Below are positions 1 to 8,658 of a stretch of DNA of 64,000 nucleotides, piece by piece. The DNA is taken from NCBI GenBank assembly GCA_040384465.1, contig JAZKJF010000005.1, positions 1 to 64,000 of the forward strand. The letters run 5' to 3'. The notes under the pieces were generated by a model. The model had not been told where the DNA came from, searched no databases, and saw only the letters and a program-made list of their open reading frames with translations. The DNA comes from UBA5078 sp040384465 (GTDB taxonomy: Bacteria > Pseudomonadota > Gammaproteobacteria > Pseudomonadales > Pseudohongiellaceae). A program made the position numbers and the translations under genes. How positions within the stretch are numbered: the first letter of the stretch is position 1; the number at the start of each line of letters is the position of its first letter.

Positions 1-1182
1 GGTAAGTTTGAAAGAAAAAAGACGCACGTGAACGTAGGGACTATCGGTCACGTGGATCACGGTAAGACTACGCTGACGGCTGCTCTGACGCGTGTATGTG
101 CGGAGACGTGGGGCGGAGAGATGCGGGCTTTCGATCAAATCGACAATGCTCCGGAAGAGAGAGAGCGTGGTATCACGATCAACACTTCCCACGTGGAGTA
201 TGACTCTTCGATTCGCCACTATGCGCACGTTGATTGCCCTGGTCACGCGGACTACGTCAAGAACATGATCACAGGCGCTGCGCAGATGGACGGTGCGATT
301 CTGGTGGTGTCTGCCGCTGACGGTCCGATGCCGCAAACTCGCGAGCACATCCTCCTGTCACGTCAAGTGGGCGTACCGTACATCGTTGTGTTCATGAACA
401 AAGCAGATATGGTGGATGATGCCGAGCTGCTGGAGTTGGTGGAGATGGAAGTGCGTGAGCTTCTTGAGACCTATGACTTCCCGGGCGATGACACACCGAT
501 CGTGATTGGCTCTGCGCTCAAGGCGCTTGAGGGGGATACCTCTGATCTGGGTATGCCGTCAGTGCGAAAGCTGGTAGAGACGCTTGATGCGTACATTCCT
601 GATCCTGTGCGTGATATTGAGAAGCCGTTCCTGTTGCCAATCGAAGATGTGTTCTCCATTTCGGGTCGTGGCACAGTGGTCACGGGTCGAATTGAGCGTG
701 GCATCGTGAAGGTAGGTGATGAGATTGAGATTATTGGTCTGAAAGACACTACCAAGACGACGTGCACGGGTGTTGAGATGTTCCGCAAGCTGCTGGACGA
801 AGGTCGTGCGGGCGAGAACGTAGGTGTGCTTCTGCGAGGCACCAAGCGTGAGGACGTAGAGCGCGGTCAGGTATTGGCCAAGCCGGGTTCGATCACTCCG
901 CACACCAAGTTTGAGGCTGAGGTGTACATTCTGAGCAAGGAGGAGGGTGGTCGTCATACGCCGTTCTTCAAGGGTTACCGTCCGCAGTTCTACTTCCGTA
1001 CGACGGATGTGACAGGTGCGTGTGAGCTGCCAGAGGGTGTTGAGATGGTGATGCCGGGTGACAACATCAAGATGGTAGTGACGTTGATCAACCCAATTGC
1101 GATGGATGATGGTCTGCGCTTCGCTATCCGTGAGGGTGGCCGTACGGTAGGCGCAGGCGTTGTTGCAAAGATTTTTGAATAG
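1..1182 (+). CDS. tuf: Elongation factor Tu, 5' end cut by window edge
   Basis: GTPase that delivers aminoacyl-tRNA to the ribosome A site. The window opens in frame a few codons into the protein (GKFERKK...), so the real ATG lies just outside; a GTG at 28 is internal, not the start. The P-loop GHVDHGKT, the switch motif DCPGH and NKAD are all present, followed by the complete domains 2 and 3, ending in VVAKIFE. It lies upstream of rpsJ as tufA does in many gammaproteobacteria. There is no strong terminator behind it: only a 5-bp GAGCC/GGCTC hairpin overlapping the stop, without a T run. Confidence 0.98.
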   Translation, partial: GKFERKKTHVNVGTIGHVDHGKTTLTAALTRVCAETWGGEMRAFDQIDNAPEERERGITINTSHVEYDSSIRHYAHVDCPGHADYVKNMITGAAQMDGAILVVSAADGPMPQTREHILLSRQVGVPYIVVFMNKADMVDDAELLELVEMEVRELLETYDFPGDDTPIVIGSALKALEGDTSDLGMPSVRKLVETLDAYIPDPVRDIEKPFLLPIEDVFSISGRGTVVTGRIERGIVKVGDEIEIIGLKDTTKTTCTGVEMFRKLLDEGRAGENVGVLLRGTKREDVERGQVLAKPGSITPHTKFEAEVYILSKEEGGRHTPFFKGYRPQFYFRTTDVTGACELPEGVEMVMPGDNIKMVVTLINPIAMDDGLRFAIREGGRTVGAGVVAKIFE

Positions 1183-1274
1183 AGCCTTGGGCTCCAATGA
1201 GTCCGAAGTACTTGTTTGTCTTGGAGTGTGTCGATGTCAAGTGATTGCGCGCTAAGTAATTAGAGTTCTTTCGC

Positions 1275-1303
1275 TTGACACTCCACCGCTCCGCCCTTAA
1301 TAT
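1275..1303 (+). promoter_or_regulatory. Sigma-70 promoter of the S10 operon
   Basis: A perfect -35 hexamer TTGACA (1275-1280) is separated by exactly 17 bp from TAATAT (1298-1303, 5 of 6 matches to TATAAT). Transcription should start near 1310, leaving a leader of about 80 nt before rpsJ. This is shorter than the E. coli S10 leader used by L4 for feedback control, so that control may be absent or placed elsewhere (see 1705-1875). Confidence 0.8.
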
Positions 1304-1392
1304 CTCGCTTCCGTTTTTTCTGTATTGAAGTAGAAAAAATAAGAGTGTTTAGTAACTGTTTCATTTAAAAAGTTTTTTGGAGAATTAAGTAG

Positions 1393-1704
1393 ATGCAAAA
1401 TCAGCGTATCAGAATTCGGCTTAAAGCCTTTGATCATCGGCTGATTGATCAGTCTACTCAGGAGATCGTCGACACGGCGAAACGGACTGGCGCTCAAGTG
1501 CGCGGCCCAATTCCACTGCCTACGAATACGGAGCGTTATACCATCCTGATTTCTCCGCATGTGAATAAGGATGCGCGTGATCAATACGAAATTCGTACGC
1601 ACAAGCGTTTGCTGGATATTGTAGAGCCCACCGAAAAAACAGTAGATGCTTTAATGAAGTTGGATCTGGCGGCTGGTGTAGAGGTTCAGATCAGCTTGGG
1701 TTGA
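1393..1704 (+). CDS. rpsJ: 30S ribosomal protein S10
   Basis: Small-subunit protein of the 30S head and also a NusE transcription antitermination factor. At 103 residues it has the same length as E. coli S10 and is recognisable throughout (IRIRLKAFDHRLID, GPIPLPT, RTHKRLLDI). First gene of the S10 block. A TTGGAGA Shine-Dalgarno lies about 11 nt before the ATG. It is followed by an unusually long 171-nt gap before rplC. Confidence 0.97.
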   Translation: MQNQRIRIRLKAFDHRLIDQSTQEIVDTAKRTGAQVRGPIPLPTNTERYTILISPHVNKDARDQYEIRTHKRLLDIVEPTEKTVDALMKLDLAAGVEVQISLG

Positions 1705-1875
1705 TGCCTTGTGCATTTCCAGGTTGATAACCGAGTTTGCAGCAGCGCAGTAAATATATCAGTGGTACTGATAAAACATGCTTGCGGGCACGTTGATTCT
1801 GCCCTGTAGCAAACATGGTGTAATGCGAAAGCAGCCATAGCGGGTTTCAGCCCCGTACACGATGAGGTTTATAAA
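1705..1875 (+). other. Enlarged rpsJ-rplC gap with hairpins
   Basis: The 171-nt non-coding stretch sits inside an operon whose other 5' genes are almost contiguous. It contains a perfect hairpin TATCAG/CTGATA (1757-1762 with 1768-1773, 5-nt loop) and a second inverted repeat GGGCA/TGCCC (1786-1790 with 1800-1804). No T-run follows either, so they are not simple terminators. A leader-type regulatory element for L3/L4 synthesis or a second promoter region is possible but unproven. Confidence 0.4.
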
Positions 1876-2529
1876 ATGTCGATTGGATTAGTCGGTCGAA
1901 AAAGCGGTATGACCCGCGTTTTCACTGAAGCAGGTTTGTCTATACCGGTTACGGTCGTAGAGGTTCATCCGAACAGGGTGACTCAGATCAAAACCGCCGC
2001 AGTTGACGGTTATAGTGCTGTCCAGGTAACAACTGGTGAGCGCAAAGCGTCTCGCGTTTCCAAGTCTCTGGCTGGTCACTTCGCCAAGGCGGGCACTCAG
2101 GCCGGAACCGGTCTCTGGGAGTTCCGTGCGGATGTGGGGCAGCTTGAAAGTCTCTCTGCTGGTAACGAGCTTACCGTAGAGCAGTTCTCTGCCGGGCAAA
2201 AAGTCGATGTTACCGGAACCTCGAAGGGTAAAGGTTTTCAGGGGACTATTAAGCGTCACAATTTCCATATGCAGGATGCCACGCACGGTAACTCTCGTTC
2301 GCATCGTGTGCCAGGCTCAATCGGACAGTGTCAGACTCCTGGTCGCGTTTGGAAGGGCAAGAAGATGGCTGGTCATATGGGTGATGCTCGCGTGACTACG
2401 CAGAGCCTCGAGATCATTCAGGTAGATGTGGAAAACAACCTGTTGCTCGTTAAGGGGGCTCTCCCTGGCGCTACCGGCTCTAACGTGATTATTCGTCCTT
2501 CTGTTAAATCTCCAGCGTCCAAGGGGTAA
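1876..2529 (+). CDS. rplC: 50S ribosomal protein L3
   Basis: Early-assembly 23S rRNA-binding protein near the peptidyl transferase centre. It has 217 residues (E. coli 209). The start MSIGLVGRKSGMTRVF and the loop region HGNSRSHRVPGSIGQCQTPG, where the conserved methylated glutamine lies, are typical. It follows the long rpsJ gap and is 3 nt from rplD. Confidence 0.97.
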   Translation: MSIGLVGRKSGMTRVFTEAGLSIPVTVVEVHPNRVTQIKTAAVDGYSAVQVTTGERKASRVSKSLAGHFAKAGTQAGTGLWEFRADVGQLESLSAGNELTVEQFSAGQKVDVTGTSKGKGFQGTIKRHNFHMQDATHGNSRSHRVPGSIGQCQTPGRVWKGKKMAGHMGDARVTTQSLEIIQVDVENNLLLVKGALPGATGSNVIIRPSVKSPASKG

Positions 2530-2532
2530 GCA

Positions 2533-3153
2533 ATGGAATTAAATATTGCAAAGCCCGGAAATTTGGCGGGCAAAGAAAAAATTTCTATTTCTGATGATGC
2601 GTTTGCGCGCGAGTTTAATGAAACTCTGGTTCATCAGACTGTCACCACCTATCTTGCTGGTGCAAGACAGGGCACTGTCCAGCAAAAAACTCGTTCCGAT
2701 GTCAGTGGTGGTGGTCGTAAGCCGTGGCGCCAGAAGGGTACGGGTCGAGCTCGCGCCGGTACTATTCGTAGTCCTCTGTGGCGGACCGGTGGCGTGACGT
2801 TTGCGGCTCGTCCGCAGGATCACAGCAAAAAGCTTAACAAGAAAATGTATCGCGGTGCGATGGCGTGCATTATTTCCGAGCTGATCAGGCAGGGGCGTCT
2901 GCTGGTGGTAGACGACTTCGTGGTTGATTCTCACAAGACAAAAGATCTGATCAGCAAGCTCAATGAGTTTGCGCTCGATAACGTGCTGATCGTTGCAGAA
3001 GATATAGCGGAGAACTTGTTCCTTGCTGCTCGCAATCTCCACAAGGTGGATGTTTTGGATGCGGCTGGTCTGGATCCTGTGAGTCTGATCGGATTCGAAA
3101 AGGTGCTTATGACAGTGCCCGCGCTGAAAAAAGTTGAGGAGATGCTGTCGTGA
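2533..3153 (+). CDS. rplD: 50S ribosomal protein L4
   Basis: 23S rRNA-binding protein lining the exit tunnel and, in E. coli, the autogenous repressor of the S10 operon. It has 206 residues (E. coli 201). The tunnel-loop motif GGGRKPWRQKGTGRAR is intact. The stop overlaps the GTG start of rplW by 4 nt (GTGA), which indicates translational coupling. Confidence 0.97.
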   Translation: MELNIAKPGNLAGKEKISISDDAFAREFNETLVHQTVTTYLAGARQGTVQQKTRSDVSGGGRKPWRQKGTGRARAGTIRSPLWRTGGVTFAARPQDHSKKLNKKMYRGAMACIISELIRQGRLLVVDDFVVDSHKTKDLISKLNEFALDNVLIVAEDIAENLFLAARNLHKVDVLDAAGLDPVSLIGFEKVLMTVPALKKVEEMLS

Positions 3154-3449
3154 ATCAAGCCAGACTGTATTCGATAATTCTTGGTCCACATATTTCTGAG
3201 AAGGCTACTATCATGGCCGAAGTAAGGAATCAGGTGGCTTTCAAAGTGGCAACTGATGCCACTAAGAGCGAAATCAAAGAAGCCGTTGAGACTATATTCA
3301 AAGTCTCCGTTGCTGGGCTTCAGGTTCTTAACGTCAAGGGTAAGACCAAGCGTACTGCGCGTGGAAGTATCCGTAAAAAATCAAACTGGAAAAAAGCTTA
3401 CGTTCTTCTTGAGCAGGGTCATGAAATTGACTTTGCTGAGTTGAGCTAA
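3150..3449 (+). CDS. rplW: 50S ribosomal protein L23
   Basis: Protein at the tunnel exit that docks trigger factor and SRP. It has 99 residues (E. coli 100), with a conserved start (ILGPHISEKAT) and the extended loop KGKTKRTARG. It uses a GTG start overlapping the rplD stop. Confidence 0.96.
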   Translation: MNQARLYSIILGPHISEKATIMAEVRNQVAFKVATDATKSEIKEAVETIFKVSVAGLQVLNVKGKTKRTARGSIRKKSNWKKAYVLLEQGHEIDFAELS

Positions 3450-3467
3450 GAAAAGGGGTTAACGGTC

Positions 3468-4298
3468 ATGGCAGTTGTAAAGTGTAAACCAACCTCTCCA
3501 GGGCGCAGATTTGTAGTCAAGGTTGTAAACAAAGATCTGCACAAAGGCGAGCCTTATGGTCCGCTGCTGGCGACGAAGACAAAGTCCGGCGGTCGTAATA
3601 ATCTGGGTCGCATCACTACGCGTCACGTAGGCGGTGGGCACAAACAGAAATATCGTATTGTGGATTTTCGTCGTGACAAAGACGGGATCGTCGGCAAAGT
3701 TGAGCGACTGGAATACGATCCGAATAGAACAGCGCACATTGCGTTGATGCTGTACGCCGATGGTGAGCGTCGCTACATCATTGCGCCGGCGAAAGTGTCT
3801 GCTGGGGATGTCTTGGTGTCTGGGGAGAGCGCTCCCATCAAGCCCGGTAATTGCCTGCCTCTGCGTAATATTCCGTTGGGAAGTACCGTTCATTGTGTAG
3901 AGATGAAGCCTGGCAAAGGGGCTCAGATCGCTCGTAGTGCTGGCGCGTCGGTACAGCTTGTTGCTAGAGAGGGTGGATATGCAACTTTGCGTCTACGCTC
4001 CGGTGAAATGAGAAAAATTTTGGTGGATTGTCGCGCGACGATTGGGGAAGTTTCCAACGCAGAGCACGCTCTCCGCTCCCTGGGCAAGGCCGGCGCGGTA
4101 CGTTGGCGCGGTGTTCGTCCGACTGTCCGCGGTGTGGCGATGAACCCGGTTGACCACCCACACGGTGGTGGTGAAGGTCGAACCTCCGGTGGACGCCATC
4201 CAGTGTCTCCATGGGGTGTTCCAACCAAGGGATACAAAACCAGAACAAACAAGCGTACCAGTAAACTGATTGTACGCCGCAGAAATGCGAGCCGATAA
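3468..4298 (+). CDS. rplB: 50S ribosomal protein L2
   Basis: Highly conserved 23S rRNA protein needed for subunit association and peptidyl transfer. It has 276 residues (E. coli 273). The C-terminal signature MNPVDHPHGGGEGR, which includes the conserved functional histidine, is present. A GGGGTT purine stretch lies upstream of the ATG, 18 nt after rplW. Confidence 0.98.
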   Translation: MAVVKCKPTSPGRRFVVKVVNKDLHKGEPYGPLLATKTKSGGRNNLGRITTRHVGGGHKQKYRIVDFRRDKDGIVGKVERLEYDPNRTAHIALMLYADGERRYIIAPAKVSAGDVLVSGESAPIKPGNCLPLRNIPLGSTVHCVEMKPGKGAQIARSAGASVQLVAREGGYATLRLRSGEMRKILVDCRATIGEVSNAEHALRSLGKAGAVRWRGVRPTVRGVAMNPVDHPHGGGEGRTSGGRHPVSPWGVPTKGYKTRTNKRTSKLIVRRRNASR

Positions 4299-4322
4299 CG
4301 GCTCCTACTAGAGGAAATAAAA

Positions 4323-4598
4323 GTGCCACGTTCACTGAAAAAAGGTCCCTTCATAGACCTTCATTTGATGAAGAAAGTGCAGACAGCGATGGAGAACAAC
4401 GACAAGCGTCCTATCAAGACCTGGTCACGTCGTTCGATGATTTCTCCGGACATGATTGGTTTGACAATAGCAGTTCACAATGGTCACCAGCATGTGCCTG
4501 TATTTGTTTCCGAAGATATGGTTGGTCACAAGTTGGGTGAGTTTGCTCTTACTCGCACCTTCCGTGGTCACGCGGCTGATAAGAAAGCCAAGCGCTAA
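4323..4598 (+). CDS. rpsS: 30S ribosomal protein S19
   Basis: Head protein of the 30S subunit contacting S13 and the A-site region. It has 91 residues (E. coli 92). It starts at GTG, preceded by AGAGGAAATAAAA, a good Shine-Dalgarno. PRSLKKGPFID and FALTRTFRGH are typical. Confidence 0.96.
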   Translation: MPRSLKKGPFIDLHLMKKVQTAMENNDKRPIKTWSRRSMISPDMIGLTIAVHNGHQHVPVFVSEDMVGHKLGEFALTRTFRGHAADKKAKR

Positions 4599-4615
4599 TT
4601 AACGGGGATATTGAG

Positions 4616-4948
4616 ATGGAAGTGGTAGCTATATTAAAAGGCGCTCGGCTCTCCGCACAGAAGGCGAGGCTAGTGGCTGATCAGATTCGCGGCAAAGGTG
4701 TTGAAGAAGCCCTGCAGCTGCTGACGTTCAGCCCGAAGAAGGGTGCGGAAATTATTAAGAAAGTGCTCGATTCGGCTATCGCCAATGCCGAGCACAATGA
4801 AGGTGCCGATGTTGATGAGTTGAAAGTATCAACCATATACGTCGACGAAGGTGTCACCATGAAGCGGATTAGTCCACGTGCCAAAGGAAGAGCGGATCGC
4901 ATCTTCAAACGTTCGTGCCACATTACCGTTAAAGTAGCCGATAAGTAG
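4616..4948 (+). CDS. rplV: 50S ribosomal protein L22
   Basis: Exit-tunnel protein whose beta-hairpin reaches the tunnel constriction. It has 110 residues, the same as E. coli. The hairpin sequence MKRISPRAKGRADRI is intact. A GGGGATATTGAG leader precedes the ATG. Confidence 0.97.
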   Translation: MEVVAILKGARLSAQKARLVADQIRGKGVEEALQLLTFSPKKGAEIIKKVLDSAIANAEHNEGADVDELKVSTIYVDEGVTMKRISPRAKGRADRIFKRSCHITVKVADK

Positions 4949-4957
4949 GAGATTGGG

Positions 4958-5626
4958 ATGGGTCAAAAAGTACATCCAACCGGAATTCGGCTTGGTATCG
5001 TCAAGAAACATACTTCGGTGTGGTTTGCTGAAGGCAGAAATTATGCAGAAAACTTGCTTGTTGATCTGAGAGTGCGCGCACTTCTCAGAAAGAAGCTCGC
5101 GGCAGCCTCTGTTTCACGTATTGAGATTGAACGTCCTGCACAAACTGCAAGGATTACAATTTTTACTGCCCGCCCTGGCATAGTCATCGGTAAGAAGGGT
5201 GAGGATGTTGAAACACTGCGTGCCATGCTGGCGAAAGAGATGGGTGTGCCCGTGCACATCAACATCGAAGAAATTCGCAAACCAGATCTTGATGCACAGC
5301 TGGTCGCAGATAGCGTTGCGCAGCAGCTTGAGCGTCGTGTGATGTTCCGCCGAGCCATGAAGCGTGTTGTGCAGAACGCAATGCGCCAGGGAGCAGAAGG
5401 AATTAAAGTGCAGGTCGGTGGACGTCTTGGCGGTGCAGAAATTGCGCGCTCAGAGTGGTACCGGGAAGGTCGTGTGCCATTGCACACCTTGCGTGCAGAT
5501 ATCGATTATGCGACATCTGAAGCAAGTACTACCTACGGCCAGATTGGCGTGAAGGTATGGATTTTCAAAGGTGAGGTCTTGAAGCTTCACGAAGCCGTTC
5601 CGGCTCCACAGAAAACGTCTAAGTAG
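4958..5626 (+). CDS. rpsC: 30S ribosomal protein S3
   Basis: Protein at the mRNA entry site with helicase-associated function. It has 222 residues (E. coli 233), with the KH domain (GIVIGKKGEDVE) near residues 60-100. It sits 9 nt after rplV, with TAGGAG overlapping the rplV stop as its ribosome-binding site. Confidence 0.97.
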   Translation: MGQKVHPTGIRLGIVKKHTSVWFAEGRNYAENLLVDLRVRALLRKKLAAASVSRIEIERPAQTARITIFTARPGIVIGKKGEDVETLRAMLAKEMGVPVHINIEEIRKPDLDAQLVADSVAQQLERRVMFRRAMKRVVQNAMRQGAEGIKVQVGGRLGGAEIARSEWYREGRVPLHTLRADIDYATSEASTTYGQIGVKVWIFKGEVLKLHEAVPAPQKTSK

Positions 5627-5639
5627 AGGGTAGGCCAAG

Positions 5640-6053
5640 ATGTTACAACCAAAACGTACAAAGTTTCGCAAGATGATGAAGGGCCGTAACCGCGGCCTCT
5701 CGCATCGTGGTAGTAACGTGGATTTTGGTGAGTTTGGTCTTAAGGCTATCTCTCGTGGCAGGCTCACGGCCCGCCAGATTGAATCTGCAAGACGTGCAAT
5801 GACTCGCCACGTGAAGCGTGGAGGAAAAATCTGGATTCGTGTGTTTCCTGATAAGCCAATTACTCAGAAGCCTCTTGAGGTTCGTCAGGGTAAAGGTAAA
5901 GGCAGTGTGGAGTATTGGGTAGCACTGATCCAGCCAGGTCGCATTATGTTTGAAATCGAAGGTGTAGATGAGACGCTGGCCAGAGAAGCGTTCCAGTTGG
6001 CTGCTGCCAAACTGCCGTTTGAGACCACTTTTGTTAAGCGGACGGTGATGTAA
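5640..6053 (+). CDS. rplP: 50S ribosomal protein L16
   Basis: Late-assembly protein near the A site and 5S rRNA. It has 137 residues (E. coli 136). The start MLQPKRTKFRKMMKGRNRG is canonical. Its stop codon shares one base with the rpmC ATG (TAATG), so the two are translationally coupled. Confidence 0.97.
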   Translation: MLQPKRTKFRKMMKGRNRGLSHRGSNVDFGEFGLKAISRGRLTARQIESARRAMTRHVKRGGKIWIRVFPDKPITQKPLEVRQGKGKGSVEYWVALIQPGRIMFEIEGVDETLAREAFQLAAAKLPFETTFVKRTVM

Positions 6054-6250
6054 TGAATCCGATTGAATTGCGTGAAAAGACCGTTGCTGAATTGAATGAT
6101 CAACTGAACACGCTGTATCGTGAGCAGTTTACCTGCAGAATGCAGAAGAGTACCGGACAGCTTGCCCAGTCACACCTGACAGGCAAAATCAGGAAAGATA
6201 TTGCCCGGGTCAAGACTATCATTACAGAAAAAGAGAAAGTTGGGTCCTGA
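6053..6250 (+). CDS. rpmC: 50S ribosomal protein L29
   Basis: Small two-helix protein at the tunnel exit beside L23. It has 65 residues (E. coli 63). ELREKTVAELNDQL near the start and the basic second helix HLTGKIRKDIARVKT are typical. It overlaps rplP by one base. Confidence 0.95.
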   Translation: MNPIELREKTVAELNDQLNTLYREQFTCRMQKSTGQLAQSHLTGKIRKDIARVKTIITEKEKVGS

Positions 6251-6252
6251 AT

Positions 6253-6531
6253 ATGTCGCTTAGTGAAACTACAGTAGAGAAAACCGGGCGCATTGTGTCT
6301 GGTAGAGTTGTAAGCAACAAGATGGATAAGTCCATTGTTGTTCTGGTTGAGCGCAGGGTTAAACACCCCGTGTACGGTAAGTACATTACCCGCTCTACCA
6401 AGTTGCACGCGCACGATGCAAACAACGAGTGTAATGAAGGTGACGCGGTCACTATCAAGGAAGTACGCCCCATTTCCAAGACCAAGACTTGGGCGCTTGT
6501 ATCCATCGACGAAAGAGCCGTCGAAGTATAA
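6253..6531 (+). CDS. rpsQ: 30S ribosomal protein S17
   Basis: Primary 16S rRNA-binding protein with an OB fold. It has 92 residues, somewhat longer than the 84 of E. coli because of an N-terminal extension (MSLSETTVEKTG). The core GRVVSNKMDKSIVV and ITRSTKLHAHD is clear. It is the last gene of the S10-type block; an 81-nt gap follows. Confidence 0.96.
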   Translation: MSLSETTVEKTGRIVSGRVVSNKMDKSIVVLVERRVKHPVYGKYITRSTKLHAHDANNECNEGDAVTIKEVRPISKTKTWALVSIDERAVEV

Positions 6532-6612
6532 CTAGAGTTTCAACACAGAGTTTTAGAGTCGCAGACTCGCGGTCGCTGATGCGATAAACAGTTTAGGGTT
6601 CGGAGAGAATCG

Positions 6613-6981
6613 ATGATTCAAGTACAGTCATACCTCGATGTGGCAGATAATAGTGGTGCGAAGCGAGTAATGTGCATCAAGGTATTGGGCGGCTCTCACC
6701 GTCGTTATGCTCGCATTGGAGATGTCATTAAAGTGACAGTCAAAGAAGCGATTCCACGAGGCAAAGTTAAGAAAGGTCAGGTGCTTACCGCTCTGGTTGT
6801 GCGCACCAAAAAAGGTGTTCGCAGAGGCGATGGCTCGCTCATCAAATTTGATGACAATGCTGCAATCCTCCTGAACAATCAACAGGCCCCTATCGGTACT
6901 CGTGTGTTTGGGCCAGTGACGCGTGAACTGCGTTCAGAGAAGTTTATGCGAATTATTTCATTGGCACCTGAAGTGCTATAG
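6613..6981 (+). CDS. rplN: 50S ribosomal protein L14
   Basis: Intersubunit-bridge protein. It has 122 residues (E. coli 123), with MIQVQSYLDVADNSGAK at the start and the conserved C-terminal REKF-like segment (RELRSEKFMRIISLAPEVL). It opens the spc-type block. The gap before it (6532-6612) has a small hairpin GAGTC-gca-GACTC (6556-6568), but I see no convincing promoter there. Confidence 0.97.
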   Translation: MIQVQSYLDVADNSGAKRVMCIKVLGGSHRRYARIGDVIKVTVKEAIPRGKVKKGQVLTALVVRTKKGVRRGDGSLIKFDDNAAILLNNQQAPIGTRVFGPVTRELRSEKFMRIISLAPEVL

Positions 6982-7003
6982 GACAGAGATTGAGGCCGCG
7001 GAT

Positions 7004-7315
7004 ATGCGAAAGATTAAGTGCAACGACGAAGTGATAGTGACCACCGGTAAGGACAAAGGAAAGCGCGGAACTGTTTCTCGACTGGTAGGCGACGATAAGG
7101 TTGTCGTGGCAGGCGTGAATATGGTCAAACGTCACACCAAGCCCAATCCGAATGCCGGACAGCCTGGTGGAATTATCGAGAAAGAAGCAGCGATCAGCAT
7201 TTCTAACATCGCTATCTTCAACCCGGAGTCCAGCAAAGCGGACCGTGTAGGGTTCAAGGTTGAGGATGGGAAGAAAACTCGCGTTTTCAAGTCCACTAAT
7301 AAAGAAATAGATTAA
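7004..7315 (+). CDS. rplX: 50S ribosomal protein L24
   Basis: Assembly-initiator protein binding the 5' end of 23S rRNA. It has 103 residues (E. coli 104). I chose the ATG at 7004 (MRKIKCNDEVIV); an in-frame extension back to 6923 overlaps rplN and has no family similarity. A KOW motif (GKDKGKRGTVSRLVGDDKV) is near residues 15-40. Confidence 0.96.
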   Translation: MRKIKCNDEVIVTTGKDKGKRGTVSRLVGDDKVVVAGVNMVKRHTKPNPNAGQPGGIIEKEAAISISNIAIFNPESSKADRVGFKVEDGKKTRVFKSTNKEID

Positions 7316-7335
7316 CGAAAATTCAGGTTGCCCAA

Positions 7336-7905
7336 ATGGCTCAGTTGAAAGAGTTTTACAAGAAAGAAGTGATTCCTGCCCTGACCAAACAGTTCGGGTA
7401 CGACAATCCAATGCGCGTTCCGAAGATCACTAAAGTGGTCTTGAACATGGGCGTCGGTGAAGCGGTCGGTGACAAGAAGATCCTGGAAGGTGCAGCAAAT
7501 GAGCTGGCTATGATCAGTGGTCAGAAAGTTGTGATCACCAAAGCTCGTAAATCTATCGCGGGATTCAAAATACGTGCCGGCTGGCCAATTGGCTGCAAGG
7601 TAACGTTGCGCGGTGAGCGCATGTATGAGTTCCTTGAGCGACTGGTTGGCGTGGCTATTCCACGTATTCGTGACTTCCGCGGCCTGAATCCGAAAGCATT
7701 CGATGGCAGAGGCAATTACGCGATGGGCGTCACTGAGCAAATCATTTTCCCTGAGATCGACTACGACAAGGTAGAACATCTGCGCGGCTTGGATATTACG
7801 ATTACCACAACCGCTCAATCTGATGAAGAAGGGAGAGCATTGCTTACCGCATTGCGTTTCCCGTTCAAAGGCACAATAGCGAAACCAGAGACGAAGGAGT
7901 CTTAA
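7336..7905 (+). CDS. rplE: 50S ribosomal protein L5
   Basis: 5S rRNA-binding protein of the central protuberance. It has 189 residues (E. coli 179), with a short extra C-terminal tail. RAGWPIGCKVTLRGERMYEFL and RDFRGLNPKAFDGRGN are conserved. It lies one base from rpsN. Confidence 0.97.
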   Translation: MAQLKEFYKKEVIPALTKQFGYDNPMRVPKITKVVLNMGVGEAVGDKKILEGAANELAMISGQKVVITKARKSIAGFKIRAGWPIGCKVTLRGERMYEFLERLVGVAIPRIRDFRGLNPKAFDGRGNYAMGVTEQIIFPEIDYDKVEHLRGLDITITTTAQSDEEGRALLTALRFPFKGTIAKPETKES

Positions 7906-7906
7906 T

Positions 7907-8212
7907 ATGGCGAAGTCATCGATTCTGGCTCGTGAAAAGAAGCGCGCCATGACTGTTGCGAAGTTCGCAGCGAAGCGTGCAGCAGTGAAAGCAGTATTGA
8001 AAGACGTCAACGCAAGCGACGAAGACAAGTGGGATGCGCAAATCAAGTTGCAGAAGATGCCACGCGATGCGAGCCCGGTTCGTCAGCAGAATCGTTGCAG
8101 GATTACTGGTCGCCCGCACGGGGTGTACCGCAAGTTTGGCATGTGCCGACACAAGCTGCGTGAAGCGGCCATGCGTGGTGACGTGCCCGGATTGACCAAG
8201 GCAAGCTGGTAA
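7907..8212 (+). CDS. rpsN: 30S ribosomal protein S14, zinc-independent type
   Basis: 30S head assembly protein. At 101 residues it is the long form found in E. coli. The CxxC zinc pairs of the short form are absent. The C-terminal RITGRPHGVYRKFGMCRHKLREAA is characteristic. A GAAGGAG Shine-Dalgarno sits at the end of rplE. Confidence 0.96.
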   Translation: MAKSSILAREKKRAMTVAKFAAKRAAVKAVLKDVNASDEDKWDAQIKLQKMPRDASPVRQQNRCRITGRPHGVYRKFGMCRHKLREAAMRGDVPGLTKASW

Positions 8213-8226
8213 GCTGGAGCAAAATT

Positions 8227-8622
8227 ATGAGTATGTCAGACCCGATTGCAGATCTGTTGACCCGGATCAGAAATGCCCAGATGGCCAAGCTGCCAAACAT
8301 TGTTTGCCCTTCGTCCAAGAGCAAGGTAGCGATCTGCCGCGTTCTGCAGGATGAGGGTTATATCGCCGCTTTTGCTGTCTCTGAAGTAGATAACAAGGCT
8401 GTGCTGACCGTTGATCTCAAGTATTACCAAGGTCGACCCGTTATCGAAGAAATTAAGAGAGAGAGTCGTCCTGGCCTGAGAGTCTATCGTGGTAAGGCAG
8501 AACTGCCGAAAAATCGTGGTGGCTTGGGGATCGCGATAGTTTCCACCCATCAGGGCCTGATGACGGACAAGCAGGCTCGCGCTGCAGGTCTTGGTGGCGA
8601 AGTTTTGTGTACAGTGTTCTAA
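8227..8622 (+). CDS. rpsH: 30S ribosomal protein S8
   Basis: Central-domain 16S rRNA-binding protein and, in E. coli, the autogenous repressor of the spc operon. It has 131 residues (E. coli 130). The first ATG (8227) has GGAG at a 7-nt spacing, so it is preferred over the ATG two codons later. The C-terminal STHQGLMTDKQARAAGLGGEVLC is typical. Confidence 0.97.
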   Translation: MSMSDPIADLLTRIRNAQMAKLPNIVCPSSKSKVAICRVLQDEGYIAAFAVSEVDNKAVLTVDLKYYQGRPVIEEIKRESRPGLRVYRGKAELPKNRGGLGIAIVSTHQGLMTDKQARAAGLGGEVLCTVF

Positions 8623-8658
8623 ACACAAATTCTGTAATCCAGTTAATAGAGCAAGAAT

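Noticed and set aside
1182..1195. GAGCC/GGCTC hairpin at the tuf stop as a terminator
   Set aside because: The stem has only 5 bp and is not followed by a T-run, so a terminator call is not supported.
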